From the NCBI GenBank assembly GCA_012845835.1, contig JABAKD010000009.1, positions 2,667,324-2,731,323 on the forward strand: a stretch of DNA of 64,000 bases. The letters are read 5' to 3'. Below, piece by piece: positions 1 through 11,672 of this stretch (position 1 is its first letter; every line of letters begins with the position of its first letter). Below the pieces are notes generated by a model. The model worked only from the letters and a program-made list of their open reading frames with translations. It was not told the DNA's origin and ran no database searches. The translations under genes and the position numbers were made by a program. This stretch comes from Undaria pinnatifida (Eukaryota; Sar; Phaeophyceae; Laminariales; Alariaceae).

Positions 1-774
1 CAGGGTTTGCGACCTGGTTTAATGGCGAATGAGGTACTCTCAGGGTTGGGGCTGTGGTCCTTGGCCAGCCGGGAAAAAGCCACAGTGGCACAAGATGTTG
101 GATGTTATCCCATTTGTGATAGGTTGCAGTTGGGGGTGTCTTTACCAGACGTTTGGAAGTATCATTGTTTGCCGGGGCCTATCTGTCAAACTGCCAGCAT
201 GTGGCTTAGTGCTTTAGTCACCCCGTTAGGCTTTGCTTACTGAGTTTACGGACACGTAATAGTCTACGCCCAGGGTTCAAGTAGTAGCAGGTCGAACCTT
301 CCCAGCGTTCAAGATGTTACGGCCATCGTAAAGGTTTACGGCCTTGTGTGAGCGTGTGGCTCCAGGGTGGTTGGAGGGATTATAACCTTATTGTCACAAG
401 TGTTATGCTCTACGTCGGGATTCGAAAGTGTGTTTCTTGTTATGTGCCGATGCGTCGTGATTAATATTTTAGTGAAATAGTACTGCGCATACGCCTCGTT
501 GCGCAGGGTCATGGGGGGTTTGATTTGAGTTTTTGGTACCCTTGTTGACGCCTTATCTCATTTTGACACGCTTCATCCGACCGTAAGGAGCCTCCCATGA
601 TGTGCGATTTTGCTCCGCAACCCATTACGCCGAGCGTAGCACTTTTTCCAAATCAGTATTGTACTGGTGTCAGAAGTTATATGCGGGGTGCAACCCTTCT
701 GGACCTCGACACGTGCAATTGGGAGGCCTGGACGCATTGCGGGATAGACTCAAACCGTAACGCGGAGCGTGATA
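1..774. other. No gene recognised
   Basis: Unique-looking sequence of mixed composition. Short open frames occur on both strands, but none shows a recognisable domain or a codon pattern that I would call coding. No repeat longer than a few bases was noticed. Confidence 0.5.
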
Positions 775-800
775 AAATATATTGATATATATATATAAAC
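775..800. repeat. (TA)n microsatellite
   Basis: A short run of alternating T and A with one interruption, in an AT-rich stretch. No function can be inferred. Confidence 0.7.
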
Positions 801-975
801 TTCGAATTATATTATTCGTACTATGTGACGCTATAGTAAATGGTTCTGAATATATTTTTTTACCTTGTGACGCGGGGTATGAGAGACGTGCATATTTTTT
901 TCGAGAGGCTATTCTCTAGATAACGCATCTCCCTTCTTTTCGCCGCAGAAACATTCACCCGAATGGTGTGAAGCT

Positions 976-1062
976 TCTCACTAGAGAAGTGGTGTTGTTA
1001 AACGTCTCACTTGAGAAGTGGTGTTTTGAGGTTCCTCACACGAGATGTGGTGTCGTTCGTGT
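976..1062. repeat. 29-bp tandem repeat, three copies
   Basis: Three imperfect units start at 976, 1005 and 1034, a period of 29. Units one and two carry a small inverted repeat of the form TCTCAC-TWGA-GA followed by AGTGGTGTT. The third is more diverged (CCTCACACGAGATGTGGTGT). Similar CTCAnnTGAG palindromes recur near 23950, 24825, 32440 and 63870. Confidence 0.75.
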
Positions 1063-1190
1063 ACAGTTCATTTCATCCAAACTCAAACTTTGCATGTATG
1101 TGCAAAAGGGAAATGAATTTCTCAACCAGCGAAGAATCCCATGGCCTGTACATCCTATGTACGTAAATAACATTTTCCAGAAACGCACGA

Positions 1191-1518
1191 ACGGTGTTGG
1201 GTAGTTTACCAAAGGAGAATTGACGTCACCGCCCCGGAATAGTTTGGAGAAACAATTCCCCCCCCTATTGTGGCGCATGTCTGGCACTGGCCTAAGCCGG
1301 ACTCGTGCGACGATAGAGTTATCACTTTTCGCCTGAATCACGGGGCTCCTTAATACGGTGTTGGGTAGTTTACCAAAGGAGAATTGACGTCACCTCCCCG
1401 GAATGGTTTGGAGAAACAATTCCCCCCCTATCGTGGTGCATGTCTGGCACTGGCCTAAGCCGGACTCGTGCGACGATAGAGTTATCACTTTTCGCCTGAA
1501 TCACGGGGCTCCTTAATA
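1191..1518. repeat. 164-bp direct tandem duplication
   Basis: Positions 1191-1354 and 1355-1518 are nearly identical, differing at only a few bases and in the length of a C run. Both copies start ACGGTGTTGGGTAGTTTACC and end with the motif CACGGGGCTCCTTAAT. A diverged stretch near 1678-1735 shares the 'gtctgg..actggcctaagc' core. The end motif plus about 50 bp of downstream sequence reappears inverted at 23650-23720. Confidence 0.9.
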
Positions 1519-1856
1519 CATAATCGTCGGAAAAAACAAAATAATAGGACAACTATGTTGAATGGTTCTCGCCGTGTACCTAGTCCATGGGGTCTTTCAT
1601 CCGGTAGCAGTTTTTTTTCCAAGTTGTTTATGGGGAGAAGTGTCTTAAGCTCCGAAAGTGAGAGACTCCAAAAAAATTAGGTGCACCTCTATCGAGGAAC
1701 GTGTCTGGTACATACTGGCCTAAGCTGGTGGATATCCGAAAGGTGTACCGGTTCTGGACCTGGCCCAACCCGGTTGGTAGACCTGAACGCAAGTTGTCGA
1801 GACGAGCACCAACCAATACGTGTTCTCTCTATGGATGCTACGCACCGGGGGGTAGC
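1519..1856. other. No gene recognised
   Basis: Non-coding-looking sequence. It includes 1519-1560, homologous to an inverted segment at 23650-23720, and a weak third relative of the 164-bp repeat around 1678-1735. Confidence 0.4.
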
Positions 1857-2024
1857 GCCTACCTACCTACCTACCTACCTACCTACCTAACTACCTACCT
1901 ACCTACCTAACTACCTACCTACCTACCTAGTATCTACCTACCTACCTACCTACCTACCTGCCTACCTACCTACCTACCTGCCTGCCTTCCTACATACGTA
2001 CCTACCTACCTACCTACCTACCTA
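1857..2024. repeat. (TACC)n tetranucleotide microsatellite
   Basis: About 168 bases of TACC units with scattered variants (TAAC, TGCC, TTCC, TACG). The variants make it an interrupted, older array, likely to be length-polymorphic. Confidence 0.95.
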
Positions 2025-3594
2025 CGGTAGATATATCACTTCATGGGAACGACATTCCTGCCTGACGGGCTTCCTCAAGGGAGGAACTTCCCAAGCACGT
2101 CCGAAATACGGTAATGTTGTTACTACCTAGCCAGTCCTCGGCAACGACAATTTGTAACTCTGGAACTGCTCTGGCGTGAAGTACGAGTTGGCACCTTGGG
2201 AATGCACGGGATGGATCAGGTGGGACCCAGTCGTCAGGGGAACACTCCCCACGGGAACTAGCCTCCACGGGAATGTATGATATATACTGGGTGGGAAATA
2301 CCTCAAGGAAGCCTCCGGCGGGAGATAAACAACACAGGACGACGTACATCAAGAACTGTATCGACATTCACGCGTCGCGTCTTGCACCTTTGACTCAAAA
2401 CTTATATATCATTGAATATGATATGCAGCATGAGCTTCTACGCCGATCACCATAAAATTCCCACAAGAGATTTCGAGAAAATGGTAAGACGGCGTGTGAG
2501 AGAATGCAAGTCAGTACAACCATAAACCAAGTCAATCGCGTCGGAGTTGATATTCAATGTAAGACCCTGACGCGTGTGCATGAGCCACCCCTGCGTTACG
2601 CGCCTGATCGAAGTGTGTTCTTGGGACACGTATTGCCCGAAAATCTTATTACTTTAGTGAAAATAACAATGGATTATACCTTCCTACCCCAACCAAAAAG
2701 GCGGAGAGGACACGATGGAGACCGCGGTCGAAGAAGCAAAGGAGGAGACGACATAAAAATATAGGAAAGCTTCACGCTAAGCAGTATATATCACTCGTTT
2801 ATGCAACTGCTCATTGCTTCGACTGCATTCTATGGGAGTTCCATTATTCTTGGTTGAGCGCCTGCGACTTGTCTCTGCGCTCTGGTTTCAAGTAAGCACA
2901 TTTCTCATTACTACCGTCATTCTTGTTCCACTTCCAAGTTTGTGTTGCCTTGTGCGCATCGTTTTGGGAGGGGGGTGAAGGCAATGAGGCTGGTAGAGAA
3001 ACTGCTGTCGTAAAAATAGTGGGCAGGTGACAGACCATGCAGCCGCGTTTCTTTTACAATAGTTGCTGCTACCGCGAGGTCATTTAAATGGTGTTTTCTG
3101 CCATGTTGCCGTATGTCGGTTTCGAGCAGTTTGATATTTTGGGCTAAGCGCGATATTTACCAATTGACTATATCTTGGTTCCCTTCTTCCCTCTCCTCTT
3201 CCCGCTTGCGTTCTGTCCGTCTTCTCCCTCATTTCACTCCTTTCCTCATAAAAGTTATTGCTGGGTTATTCATTTCGTCGTTTTTTCTACCATGATCCCC
3301 TCCAAGCTGTCTGATATGCGGGTTTCTGTACGCTACTCTGTCTAATTCAGTGCGTTTGTCGTTGTGTGTCAAAAGCGTCGAACCATTTTTTACGAATGGT
3401 TTGATGTATACCTTTGTCTTGTACCAGTTCGTCACCACAGATTGCCTATCATCTGCAGTAGGACACGAGGCATCCAAGAAGGCACTGAATACCCATCTAT
3501 ATATTATTGTTTCCTCTTTGCACACTTCTACTTTCTAGCTTCTGGACAAGCCGTGGTCACAGAGGTCGTCCGTAATCCCCCCCGGTTCTTGCCA
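2025..3594. other. No gene recognised
   Basis: Mixed-composition sequence. The longest open frames (for example 2041-2367 minus and 2504-2764 plus) have no recognisable motif, and each overlaps open frames on the other strand. I see no supported gene. Confidence 0.4.
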
Positions 3595-3700
3595 TCAACG
3601 TTTTTCACCCACACGGTTCAGAATTCCCACTGCTCGTCGATTGTTCATCGAATATTGCTGACTCACGCTCTCGCGCTTTCAGCAAGTCAATTAGCGAATT
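3595..3700 (+). repeat. Diverged dispersed repeat, copy 1
   Basis: About 100 bp align by eye with 51905-52010. Shared blocks include 'attccca.tgctc.tcgat', 'tcatcg' and 'tcacgct.tcgcgctttc.gc.agtcaa', in the same order and spacing. The two copies differ at many positions, so this is an old duplication of an unknown element. Confidence 0.5.
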
Positions 3701-6094
3701 TATAAGAGTGGTAGGCAATCGGCGGGGCTCAAACGCACGAAACTGACCTATACCAGGCTCGAGGATAACCTGATACGCCACCGAGGCGACCGGTATAGAC
3801 TATCTATGCAAGATGCTGACGGGTGAAAACAACAACATAGTTTATTTGAAGACGCACGCTCACTCCCACGTACCCATGCATGCACGCAGGCACACACAAA
3901 CGCGTAAAAAGAGAAACACCACACACATGTCACTCTCAAGAGCAATTTAGGTTCTCGATTGTGGGCAATCTGTCGTGTCGAACGTTTGGGTGAACTGTTC
4001 CATATACATATAAGGAGCAACTCGAAAAACCCGCTTTCATTCCGAAAAGCTGTTCGAAAATTCGATGAACGAAAACGACACGAAAATCGACGAAAGGACG
4101 AACGGATGTCTCCAAGGGGGGTCGTGGACCATATGTGGGTGCCGGATAGGAATTTCAAACAACCGAACGCCAGATAGAATGCGACCAGAACGCCCCTGAA
4201 ACCAGACCGTATACCACTTAGAACAGCAAAGCATTACGCGTCACGGTGTGGTCCCACCTGGCCCGGAACAACATACCCAATCCTGTGCCCGGAACAACAC
4301 ACCATTTAGACCAGACCGACAACCATGACGGTCTACAGAACATCCCGCTTAAAGGTCACCTCCAATAAATGGCTTGACATATACCCCAAACCAATTGCGT
4401 CCTATCCTGTGTTACCGTGAGGTTCCATCTGGGTCGAGACCACACCTCGAAAAAACCGCCATACCCATTAACCCAGGCCGTGAACAAAGTACGGTGAGCG
4501 AGACACGCTTGGCCACATAGCAGCCCTGTCCAGCACGGACATCGACCTATACACACACTACTACTATTGTTCTTAGATTTTCTGCCAATGCCCCCAAGTA
4601 TTTTAAGTCTGGGTAGTTTGCCACCGGACGTTCAGATCCGCCGCCCGTTAGAATCTTGCCGTACACACAAATCACCTACATGTACTGATGCATTATTAGC
4701 ACGTGGGGCCGCCGTTGTCACGAATACTGAGAGCGGTGCTACCGTAGGGTTGCTCTAAACGTTTCCGAGAATGAAACCTTTACAGGGGCGGTATGTCACC
4801 CAAGGGATCAACCACCCTGAGAAAAGGGGGGACAGAACAACCCATGAGCATTCCCGTGGCTATGGTAGGACGGGTTCTACGATAAGGAAAGCCTTTTTAG
4901 GTCATTTAGAATTCTGAAGGACGGGGCTCCTAAAGCCGAAGTGGTGGTAATTCCATCATGCTTGCTCGCTTCAACGTGCGGTGTTAGCCTATTTCCTTGC
5001 CTAGGTCTAGAGGTTGTTTTTCGATTTGGATGTTCAACGGTTTCCACTTTGTTGGTCTTTTTGGGTGAGATACAGGTTGGTTCAGGTTTTAAACCCCTAT
5101 ATTATCCCTCGGCGAATGTTCACGATGTTTTTTTCATTCAGACTTTGAGATTTCAGCGCATGTCTTCTATGTGCCATTGCGAAGCTCTCACCTGATGAGT
5201 TTATTTGTCTTCATTAATTCCGCCTGATTTGTCGCAAAATGTTGACCACCTTTCGTAGCACAATACGTTTTCAGCAATAAAAAGAGAAGAATACCCCTCC
5301 TACCCCCCCCCGGGCCAGGCCTCGTGATGAGCATGTAAAACACGTGTGCATCAGTTCAGGGTCTATCTCTCAACAATGGCTTTGACATTGCGACTTGTGC
5401 GCGTGAAATAAAGTATATGATACATAATTTCCTTCAACTGACTGGTTTCAATTGTGGGATCTATTTTTTCGCCAGATTTTGCTTAAAGCTGAACATAAGC
5501 CGGTCAGATCATTTTTTTTTCGCGCGAAAAAATATACAGACATTCCTTGGAGTACGTCCAACCGGATCGTGCAAAATTCGGTGCAATTGTTGTTTTTTCG
5601 CTGCCGCTGGAAAACATCCTGCATCTTATTGAGACGATTGCAGGCCTGTTATTTGTCGTCACAATTTTTGCTTCTAGAAACAGCCAGAGGCTCGCAAAAA
5701 TCAAAACGGCCATGTCGCCTTCTTCCATTGGCCATGGCGGTCGCACTATGGTATACAATATTCACTCTTTGGCTCGATATTGCGAGCGGTATTCGTGAGG
5801 GAGAGATAAGTATTTTACTGAAACCAGCGTGTATACAGTATACAGAGACTCTTCATGTGACAACCCCTACCTACTAAAAAAAGGTACCTGGTACACCCCT
5901 GCCCCAGCGTGTTATTCTACTGCAAAAACACCTCCCACCCCCCCCCCCTCAACATCAACACCAATTGCTAACATGCTGAGGAATTAACCACACGAGGTCG
6001 GTTAAGAGGTATTTTCGACATTCGAGCGCTAGTCCTTGATTGAAACAAGTTCCAACTCGCGGCCTGAGCCCTCATCTTCCGTCGCTTCGACAAC
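3701..6094. other. No gene recognised
   Basis: Several open frames of 60-140 codons occur (5452-5877 plus, 3748-4158 minus), but they overlap each other on both strands and carry no motif I recognise. Around 4186-4500 the phrases 'ccggaacaaca' and 'agaccagaccg' recur loosely. C runs occur at 5302-5311 and 5936-5948. No supported gene. Confidence 0.4.
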
Positions 6095-7260
6095 TCACGC
6101 CCTAGACCAACCTTTTACCCAGGGGTGGTTGCGTTCTTCCCGTATGTGGGATGCATACACCGCTTTCACCAAGGTAGCCGCCTGAACAGCGACCGTAAGC
6201 AGCAAGAACACATTCGTCCCGATGAGCAGAGATGTGGTCAACGACTGAACTCCGGCCTCCCTTCGCCGTCGGGTCGAACGTTTGGAGGAAGGGCCATGTA
6301 CATGCTGGCCAGAATTATGCCTTTCCCTAGCGATATAGCAACATGTCCAGTTCGGATTGAACTGGGGAAATAGACTCTGAGAAGTACATGAATACTTTCG
6401 CGTAGAACAGCACGATGGCGACCTGTTCGGCAGTGTCCGAGAGAACCATAAAAAAAAACGACCGGGTGAGAACGATCTGGCGCGGCATTTCCACCACCTC
6501 GTAGTAATGTTACGCTGGCCTATGCCACGCTGGCCTATTGAAAACGGGATGAATGCAGGTCCGACATTGACTGCCTTTCAGGTTATTTTTAACTCTCCCC
6601 GACTTCGCAACAGTCACCACATGAAGAAGGCCGGAACGCCGACCGGGTAGAGTCAGGCCATCAAGCTGGCGTACGTTTTGCACGATTTGTAGGTTTCTGT
6701 GTAACAGGTAATGCTGTAGTCAGCACGAAGATCAGCCTTGTCGTTGTCGAGGGAGTCGTAGGCAAACGTCAGGAAGATCGCGAAAGACACAGAATAATGT
6801 TGGAAAATAGGATGAAAAGAACGACCGACAGGTGCTTCTTCTTCAATATACATTCCGTCGCATCGACGTTCTGGCTCCGGCTTCGGATCCTCGAGGCACC
6901 GATGGTGAACTCACACGAGAGGGGTATCACCACCGGGCCCACCGTGACTAAGATAAGGCTGTTGTAGATGATTGTTGTGAGAATGCAGGCGTTGAAAAAG
7001 TGGAAACTGATGTCGACGCTACCGATTGTCATCTTCGAGAGGAAAGCCTCGTGCTCCTGGGGGTACACCGAACCGGCGATCTCGCTGAGCTGTTGCAGGT
7101 ATAGAAACCGAGGGATGAGGGGAGGAGAGACGACATGATAGTCAGCATGCGTGGGCCGAGGATACATTGTGGTGGACATCACTAATTCTACTGCCGAAGT
7201 CAAGTCCAGTATCGCCGCCAAACATGGACCAAGAAATATATTGTGGGCGCATCGTAGCAT
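6095..7260 (-). pseudogene. Decayed C-terminal membrane domain of a large stramenopile-type surface protein
   Basis: The minus strand carries pieces of one protein in order but in changing frames. First comes a hydrophobic segment ending YNSLILVTVGPVVI, then a second membrane span (HLSVVLFILFSNIIL, about 6835-6790). After a frameshift follows a conserved-looking stretch with LRADYSITCY (about 6735-6705), a stop codon, then LYPVGVPAFFMW, a second stop, and YYEVVEMPRQIVLT (from 6506) with a further span. The last piece contains LLIGTNVFLLLTVAVQAATLV (6230-6170) and runs to a stop at 6095-6097. From memory, this order of motifs matches the C-terminal multi-span region of very large beta-helix/cysteine-rich surface proteins that are abundant in brown algae. 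At least three frameshifts and three in-frame stops show it is dead. Ligand and function of the family are unknown to me. The upstream boundary at 7260 is uncertain. Confidence 0.7.
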
Positions 7261-7499
7261 ACTATTCCATGGCCGAACATATATTCAACGAATACACAAA
7301 ACTTTTTATTTGATACACAGGATACAGGTAGCCAATGCTTCCACGAGGGGCTCTCAGCAGCTGACAAACGAGGGCCTACAATAAAGTCCCCTACCGTCGC
7401 CTGGTCCTTGCTATAAAAAAAATACGCGGAAGCTTCCACTACAGATTTGGAAGGTTCAATTTCTTTTATGCCAGCTTCCCACGTCCTTAGATAGTTTTC
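7261..7499. other. No gene recognised
   Basis: Short spacer between the membrane-protein remnant and the 21-bp repeat. It may hold unrecognised upstream parts of the pseudogene on the minus strand, but no motif supports this. Confidence 0.3.
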
Positions 7500-7583
7500 C
7501 ACTTCCATGCAAGCTTTCATCACTTCCACAGAAACTTCCATCACCTCCATGGAAAGGTCCACCACGTATATGGAAACTCTCAG
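7500..7583 (+). repeat. 21-bp tandem repeat, four units
   Basis: Units of 21 bp are arranged head to tail with the consensus ACTTCCATGGAAACTTCCATC. Because 21 is divisible by three, both strands stay open and encode heptad-like repeats. The minus strand reads MEV- and VEV-rich, which can mimic a coiled coil. No flanking evidence of a gene was found. Confidence 0.7.
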
Positions 7584-7675
7584 TATTGTAATAGAGCACC
7601 AATCTTCTGATGGAATATTCCGGCACTTGTATGACATATTCCACCTACTTCCACCAACACAGGCAGAAAACATTG

Positions 7676-7799
7676 GGTGGCCCTACCCTGCTGGTCATCG
7701 AGAGCTCCGAGGGCACACACCTGTACAACAATCAGCAGTACCACTTCGACGATGCCGACGGCCGAAAGAGGGGCTGCTTTCACAAAATCGCCGTGAATA
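7676..7799 (+). pseudogene. Exon-like coding fragment, possibly beta-helix type
   Basis: The plus frame (GGPTLLVIESSEGTHLYNNQ, then a DADG-containing stretch ending HKIAV) has strongly G/C-biased third codon positions, unlike its AT-richer surroundings. That bias is what suggests coding origin. The alternation of small, hydrophobic and Asn residues (GGxTLLV...LYNN) resembles rungs of the parallel beta-helix found in the ectodomains of the same protein class as the pseudogene at 6095-7260. It lies on the opposite strand, however, so an inversion would be needed to link them. It has no start codon context, splice support or complete domain. Family assignment is weak. Confidence 0.3.
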
Positions 7800-8149
7800 G
7801 AAGACAGCTTTTGCCGCCACGACAATCGCTTTTTTTTGTTCCCTTCTTCCACCTTCCCATTCTCCACCGTCCAGAGAAGGTATGGAACTACTCAATAGGG
7901 TCACGTAGAGAACTCCGTAGTTAAATGTTGTTGCAACCCCCCCTGCGCGTCTCTCGGTCTCCTCATAAAACGGCTGACATCATCGGTTATTCGGTCATGG
8001 CGCAACTTCTTCTGCATACACCTCACAGTCTGTGTCAAGGGAAACAAAGCGGACATTATGAGTGTCCCGTGCAGTTTTTGTTGGGACCATGTTCCAAGAC
8101 GTCGTGACCAAAAACGACGTCAACTCGCGACAATAACAAAATATTAAAA
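7800..8149. other. No gene recognised
   Basis: Spacer before the first GF repeat. The last ~40 bases are A/T-rich, as are the left flanks of most other GF copies. Confidence 0.4.
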
Positions 8150-9785
8150 ACTAAAATATACTCCAGCTGTGAGATCGAATATTTTGTCGAATCTCATCTT
8201 GGCAAGCTGTGTGTGATACTCCGATCGCGCGCATTACGAGTTGTGTGTCCTCATTAAGGATATAGGTCGGCGACTCCCCTTACAACTACAGTGTAGTTAT
8301 CAGGGTCAACAGGATGATTTTACTCAGTCTGTGCGCGGAAACTATAAAACCCGTTTCTGAGGGGGACAAAATCTGACAGCTGTGAAAGGGCATGCATCAG
8401 CTTATCAAGTGAATACTGTAAGTCGAATAACCGGTGAGGGGAGGGCGGAGGTTTGAAGGACGTGGGGGGCTGATTTTGATCAAAAGGGGGGCAGGAGGGG
8501 GGGAGATTGGGGGGGGAGAGGGACGGGGGGGCAGCTCAATTTTTGCGTGGAAACTATAAATCTTTGTTGCTGGGGAAGAGGGGAATGTGCCGGGGGGGCG
8601 GGGGGAGGGGGGGGAGGGGGGGTTTAGGTCGAATAGATATAGGGGCTTGCTATACGCGTGGTACTAGGTCTAGGCGATGATGCGGGTGGTGGGGAAGGAG
8701 GATGCGTTGGGGGCGGGGGTGGGTGGGAATTGCAGCAGCGGCATGGACGACTCTAAAACGATAACGAGGCGATATCCAGGGCGTGGAAGTGCTTATTACT
8801 CTGGGGAATTTCGATATTAGGTGGGGCGTTCAAACAAATTAAAGCGAGGAGAAAAAATTAAAAAATAGACGGGGGGGGGGGGCGGGAGGGGAGAGGTGAA
8901 GGGTTTTCGAGAGGTTTAGGTCACATATAATATTAAAATACACTCCAGCTATGAGATCAAGGATTTGGTCGACACTGATTTTCGCAACATTTTGTGTAAT
9001 CCTATGATCGCGCGTATTAATCATTTATGTAGGGGCTTGCTATACGCGCGGTGCTGGGTCTAGGCGATGGTGCGGGGTGTGGGGAAGGAGGGGGCGTTGG
9101 AGGGGGGGAGGGGGGGTGAATGAAACTACGTCATGGATGGCTAGATTGATTTTGACGTGATACCAATTGCTTAGAAGTGTTAATTATTATGGCTGATTTC
9201 GAATGCAAGTGGGGCGTTTGCACGAACTGGGCGGGGAACAAAAAGTGGGGGGGGAGGCGGAGGGCGGAGATGAGTTGGAGCTACGACATCGATGGCTAGA
9301 AGAATAATGAGATGATATCAGCGGGATGGTAGTGTTTACTGCTCTGGTAGATTTTGATTTCAAGTGGGGCGTTTGAACAAGAGGGATTGGGGGAGGGGGG
9401 GGGGGGGGGGGGGTAAGGGGGGCGAGCATTTCAATATGTACGCGGATACTATAAACCCTTGAAAGGGACGAATCTGACGCAGCAGGAAGACAACTCTTTT
9501 TATCACCCCCCTGGTGATGTTATATTTTCTAGAAGGTTATATGTTACATGTAGTATGCAACCCAGTTCTTAGGTGTAGTAAACAGCTTGTTAAACGCTTA
9601 ATATTTTGTTTTCGTACGTGGATCGAAATATAGAATATTTCAATCGATAGGTACAATCATGTTGATGCCGTTTTTTTCTGACATCGCTAAGTACAAAATA
9701 GAAAATACATATTGCAAAATACAACAGGCGAGGTGATGTGGTCATGCGATGTCACCGCCATTGAGAACGAAAGGGAGAATTGTAT
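8150..9785 (+). mobile_element. GF repeat copy 1 (outer end at left)
   Basis: The copy begins with the family's outer-end signature (actccagctgtgagatcg at 8160). An ~80-bp conserved block follows, through 'cttggcaagctgtgtgtgatactccgatcgcgcg' in two blocks. It contains three G-rich runs (about 8430-8620, 8870-8895 and 9085-9420). The module 'ggggcttgctatacgcg.ggtgct.ggtctaggcgatg' occurs at 8642 and 9031. An internal second copy of the outer-end block lies at 8935-9015. The cassette GGAAACTATAAA...GGGGACAAA.TCTGAC occurs at about 8338 and again, degenerate, at 8550 and 9445. The right part ends in 'acaacaggcgaggtgatg..gtcatgcgatgtcacc' (9721-9755). No coding capacity was seen. Confidence 0.85.
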
Positions 9786-11146
9786 TGCCACAAAATGGAG
9801 GCAATGCCTTAACGATGTTCTCGTCTGCTACCTGGTGTACGATTGTTGGGTGGGAATTACAACCCACGTGAAGTAAACCAATGTTGTCGCCGGTGACCCA
9901 TTTCTATCTATTGCGTTGAAGCATGATCAGTGTCGAAGTAGCGTCCATCTAGACGCTGCATCTTAGCTACACAGTTGAGGTAGCCTTAACCTTCCAAACC
10001 ACACCAACACGCGTGATATGGACATTGCATTCTTTCCCAAATATCGGGTGAGGTCTAACGTATTATTCACCTCAATCACACTGTTTCCACAGCATATCAA
10101 AACGGGTAAACTCACAGTCTTTGACCAAAACAGATGCATGGCCTACGGAATACACAAACGACAACCCCACAACGATAATAACATCCCCACCCTTTACGGT
10201 CAAGGAGGAGTCCCCTCATTTAAAGGATACATTTTTATCCATTACCCTTCAGGGTCTAGATTGTACCATGTTGGAGTCATCCCTCGGTTGTTGTGGCACC
10301 GTTTAGAGACTTTTTTATTTGAGCGATGATGATAATGTTAACGTTAGTCATGATGTTATTGATGTTGTCAAACTTTTGCTCTCAATGTTACTATTTATGT
10401 CTATTCTAATGTTAACGTCGCGGTTGAGCTCCCCACCTGAGGCATAACCGGTTGGGCTAATAATATTTCAGAGTGAAAGTTGTTTTTTTTCAGACTAGGG
10501 CGTACAAGTTTGGTCGCGTTGCGCGAGTTAATGCCTTTGAAGTGTCTCTTCGGGTGAGGCGTTGAGCTCCGCGAGTCAAGAGCGCAAAAATATTCTGGTG
10601 CACCCCTACTTACCGCGGGATGACTCTTTTCATACACTCCTCGCTTCCGGAGCCCCGTTCTATCGTTACACCAAGACTACGCTGTGCAGACGCGTTTGGG
10701 GTCTGAGATTTGCATGAGCTCGCGGTGACGCGCACGAGTTGTGAACCCCCTGTTTCTTGTGGGTTTGAAGCTAATAAATAGTCGTCACGTTTCCACAAAA
10801 TTCATAGAAAAGCCCGGAATGGAATGACAACACTCACGCTTTGTGCTACGCGAAAAACATAACCTGAAGTGGAATTGTCCGTGAGGTACAGAGTCGCTCG
10901 TACTAGTGGTTAAAATCCTGTAGTAGCCACAGGGGTACCCCCCCTGCGGCACCCTTGTTCCAAAGAGACAAAAAATGCGAAAACAAAAAGTTTGCGCAGG
11001 CCGATGAACAACCCCACTGGTGTCCATGTGTGTAACAGAGTCCGTAGAAAAAAGACACATGTACATATAGGGATTCAAGAGGAGTTTGGGTAAGGTTCCC
11101 TCGGCCGAGACGCACCACTTGCCCGAAACTGTTGCGTGAAAATCTT
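9786..11146. other. No gene recognised; interior of the GF1-GF2 opposed pair
   Basis: This lies between two GF copies whose outer ends face away from each other. If those copies are the arms of one foldback element, this stretch would be internal to it. No transposase motif was seen. The phrase 'gttgagctcc' recurs near 10423 and 10560. Confidence 0.35.
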
Positions 11147-11503
11147 CTACTTAGGGATATCGTAGGACGCGTCCAATGACTCACAGGGACCCGTTTCGCC
11201 GGTTTCGCAGTAGTAGTTGCTGGCGTCCGTACCTCATACGTGAGCATCCTCTGGGTAGTACTCCAACACGATCGAACTCTCGCTGGAGATGCGATAATAT
11301 CGCTCCTCCACCAGGTCAACCGTTTCGATGGTAGTGACTATCGGCGAAGGCCAAACGACAACAGGTATCGCCTCGTAAGTGGGGGGCTTGTCTCCGTTAA
11401 GCGGCACGTTGGCCAGGTCATTGTCGCAGCCGTATATGCATTTAGTATGATGGGGCAGCTGATAGAAGAAGTCTGTCATAGATAGACAACTGGGGGACTC
11501 CAT
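11147..11503 (-). pseudogene. Unidentified coding-like fragment with an in-frame TGA
   Basis: The minus strand reads from an ATG at 11501-11503 for 89 codons to TGA at 11234-11236. It then stays open in the same frame for 28 more codons to TAG at 11147-11149. Third positions favour G/C and the residues look protein-like on both sides of the TGA: CDNDLANVPLNGDKPPTYEA, then VVVWPSPIVTTIETVDLVEE and EYYPEDAHV, then after the stop GTDASNYYCETGETGPCES. Cysteines at the N-terminal side and after the stop suggest an extracellular fold. I do not recognise the family. Either the TGA is a disabling mutation, or this is an exon pair misread across a boundary. A standard code with TGA as stop is assumed. 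Confidence 0.4.
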
Positions 11504-11590
11504 TTTCTATTAATGGAATGATTAGCCAATAATAATGCCTGCTACACGGTGTGGTTTATTTAGCGGCATTTGCTACTCAGAATAATTATT

Positions 11591-11672
11591 ATAAAAATGA
11601 AAATACACTCCAGCTGTGAGATCGAAGATTTCGTCGAAACTCATCTTTGCAAGCTGTGTGTGATACTCCGAT
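11591..11672 (+). repeat. GF outer-end fragment (solo end)
   Basis: About 82 bp match the outer-end block of the GF family almost perfectly: an A/T-rich lead, ACACTCCAGCTGTGAGATCG, the TTTCGTCGAAACTCATC block and GCTGTGTGTGATACTCCGAT. The match stops abruptly before the CGCGCG core. Nothing of the rest of the element follows, so this is a broken or end-only copy. Confidence 0.85.

Noticed and set aside
7200-7673. 157-codon minus frame with coiled-coil-like heptads
   Set aside because: The heptads are explained by the 21-bp tandem repeat, and the rest of the frame has no motif.
8150-9785. Telomeric or subtelomeric repeat
   Set aside because: No telomere-type short G-rich unit of fixed length is tandemly repeated; the G tracts are irregular and sit within a modular dispersed element.
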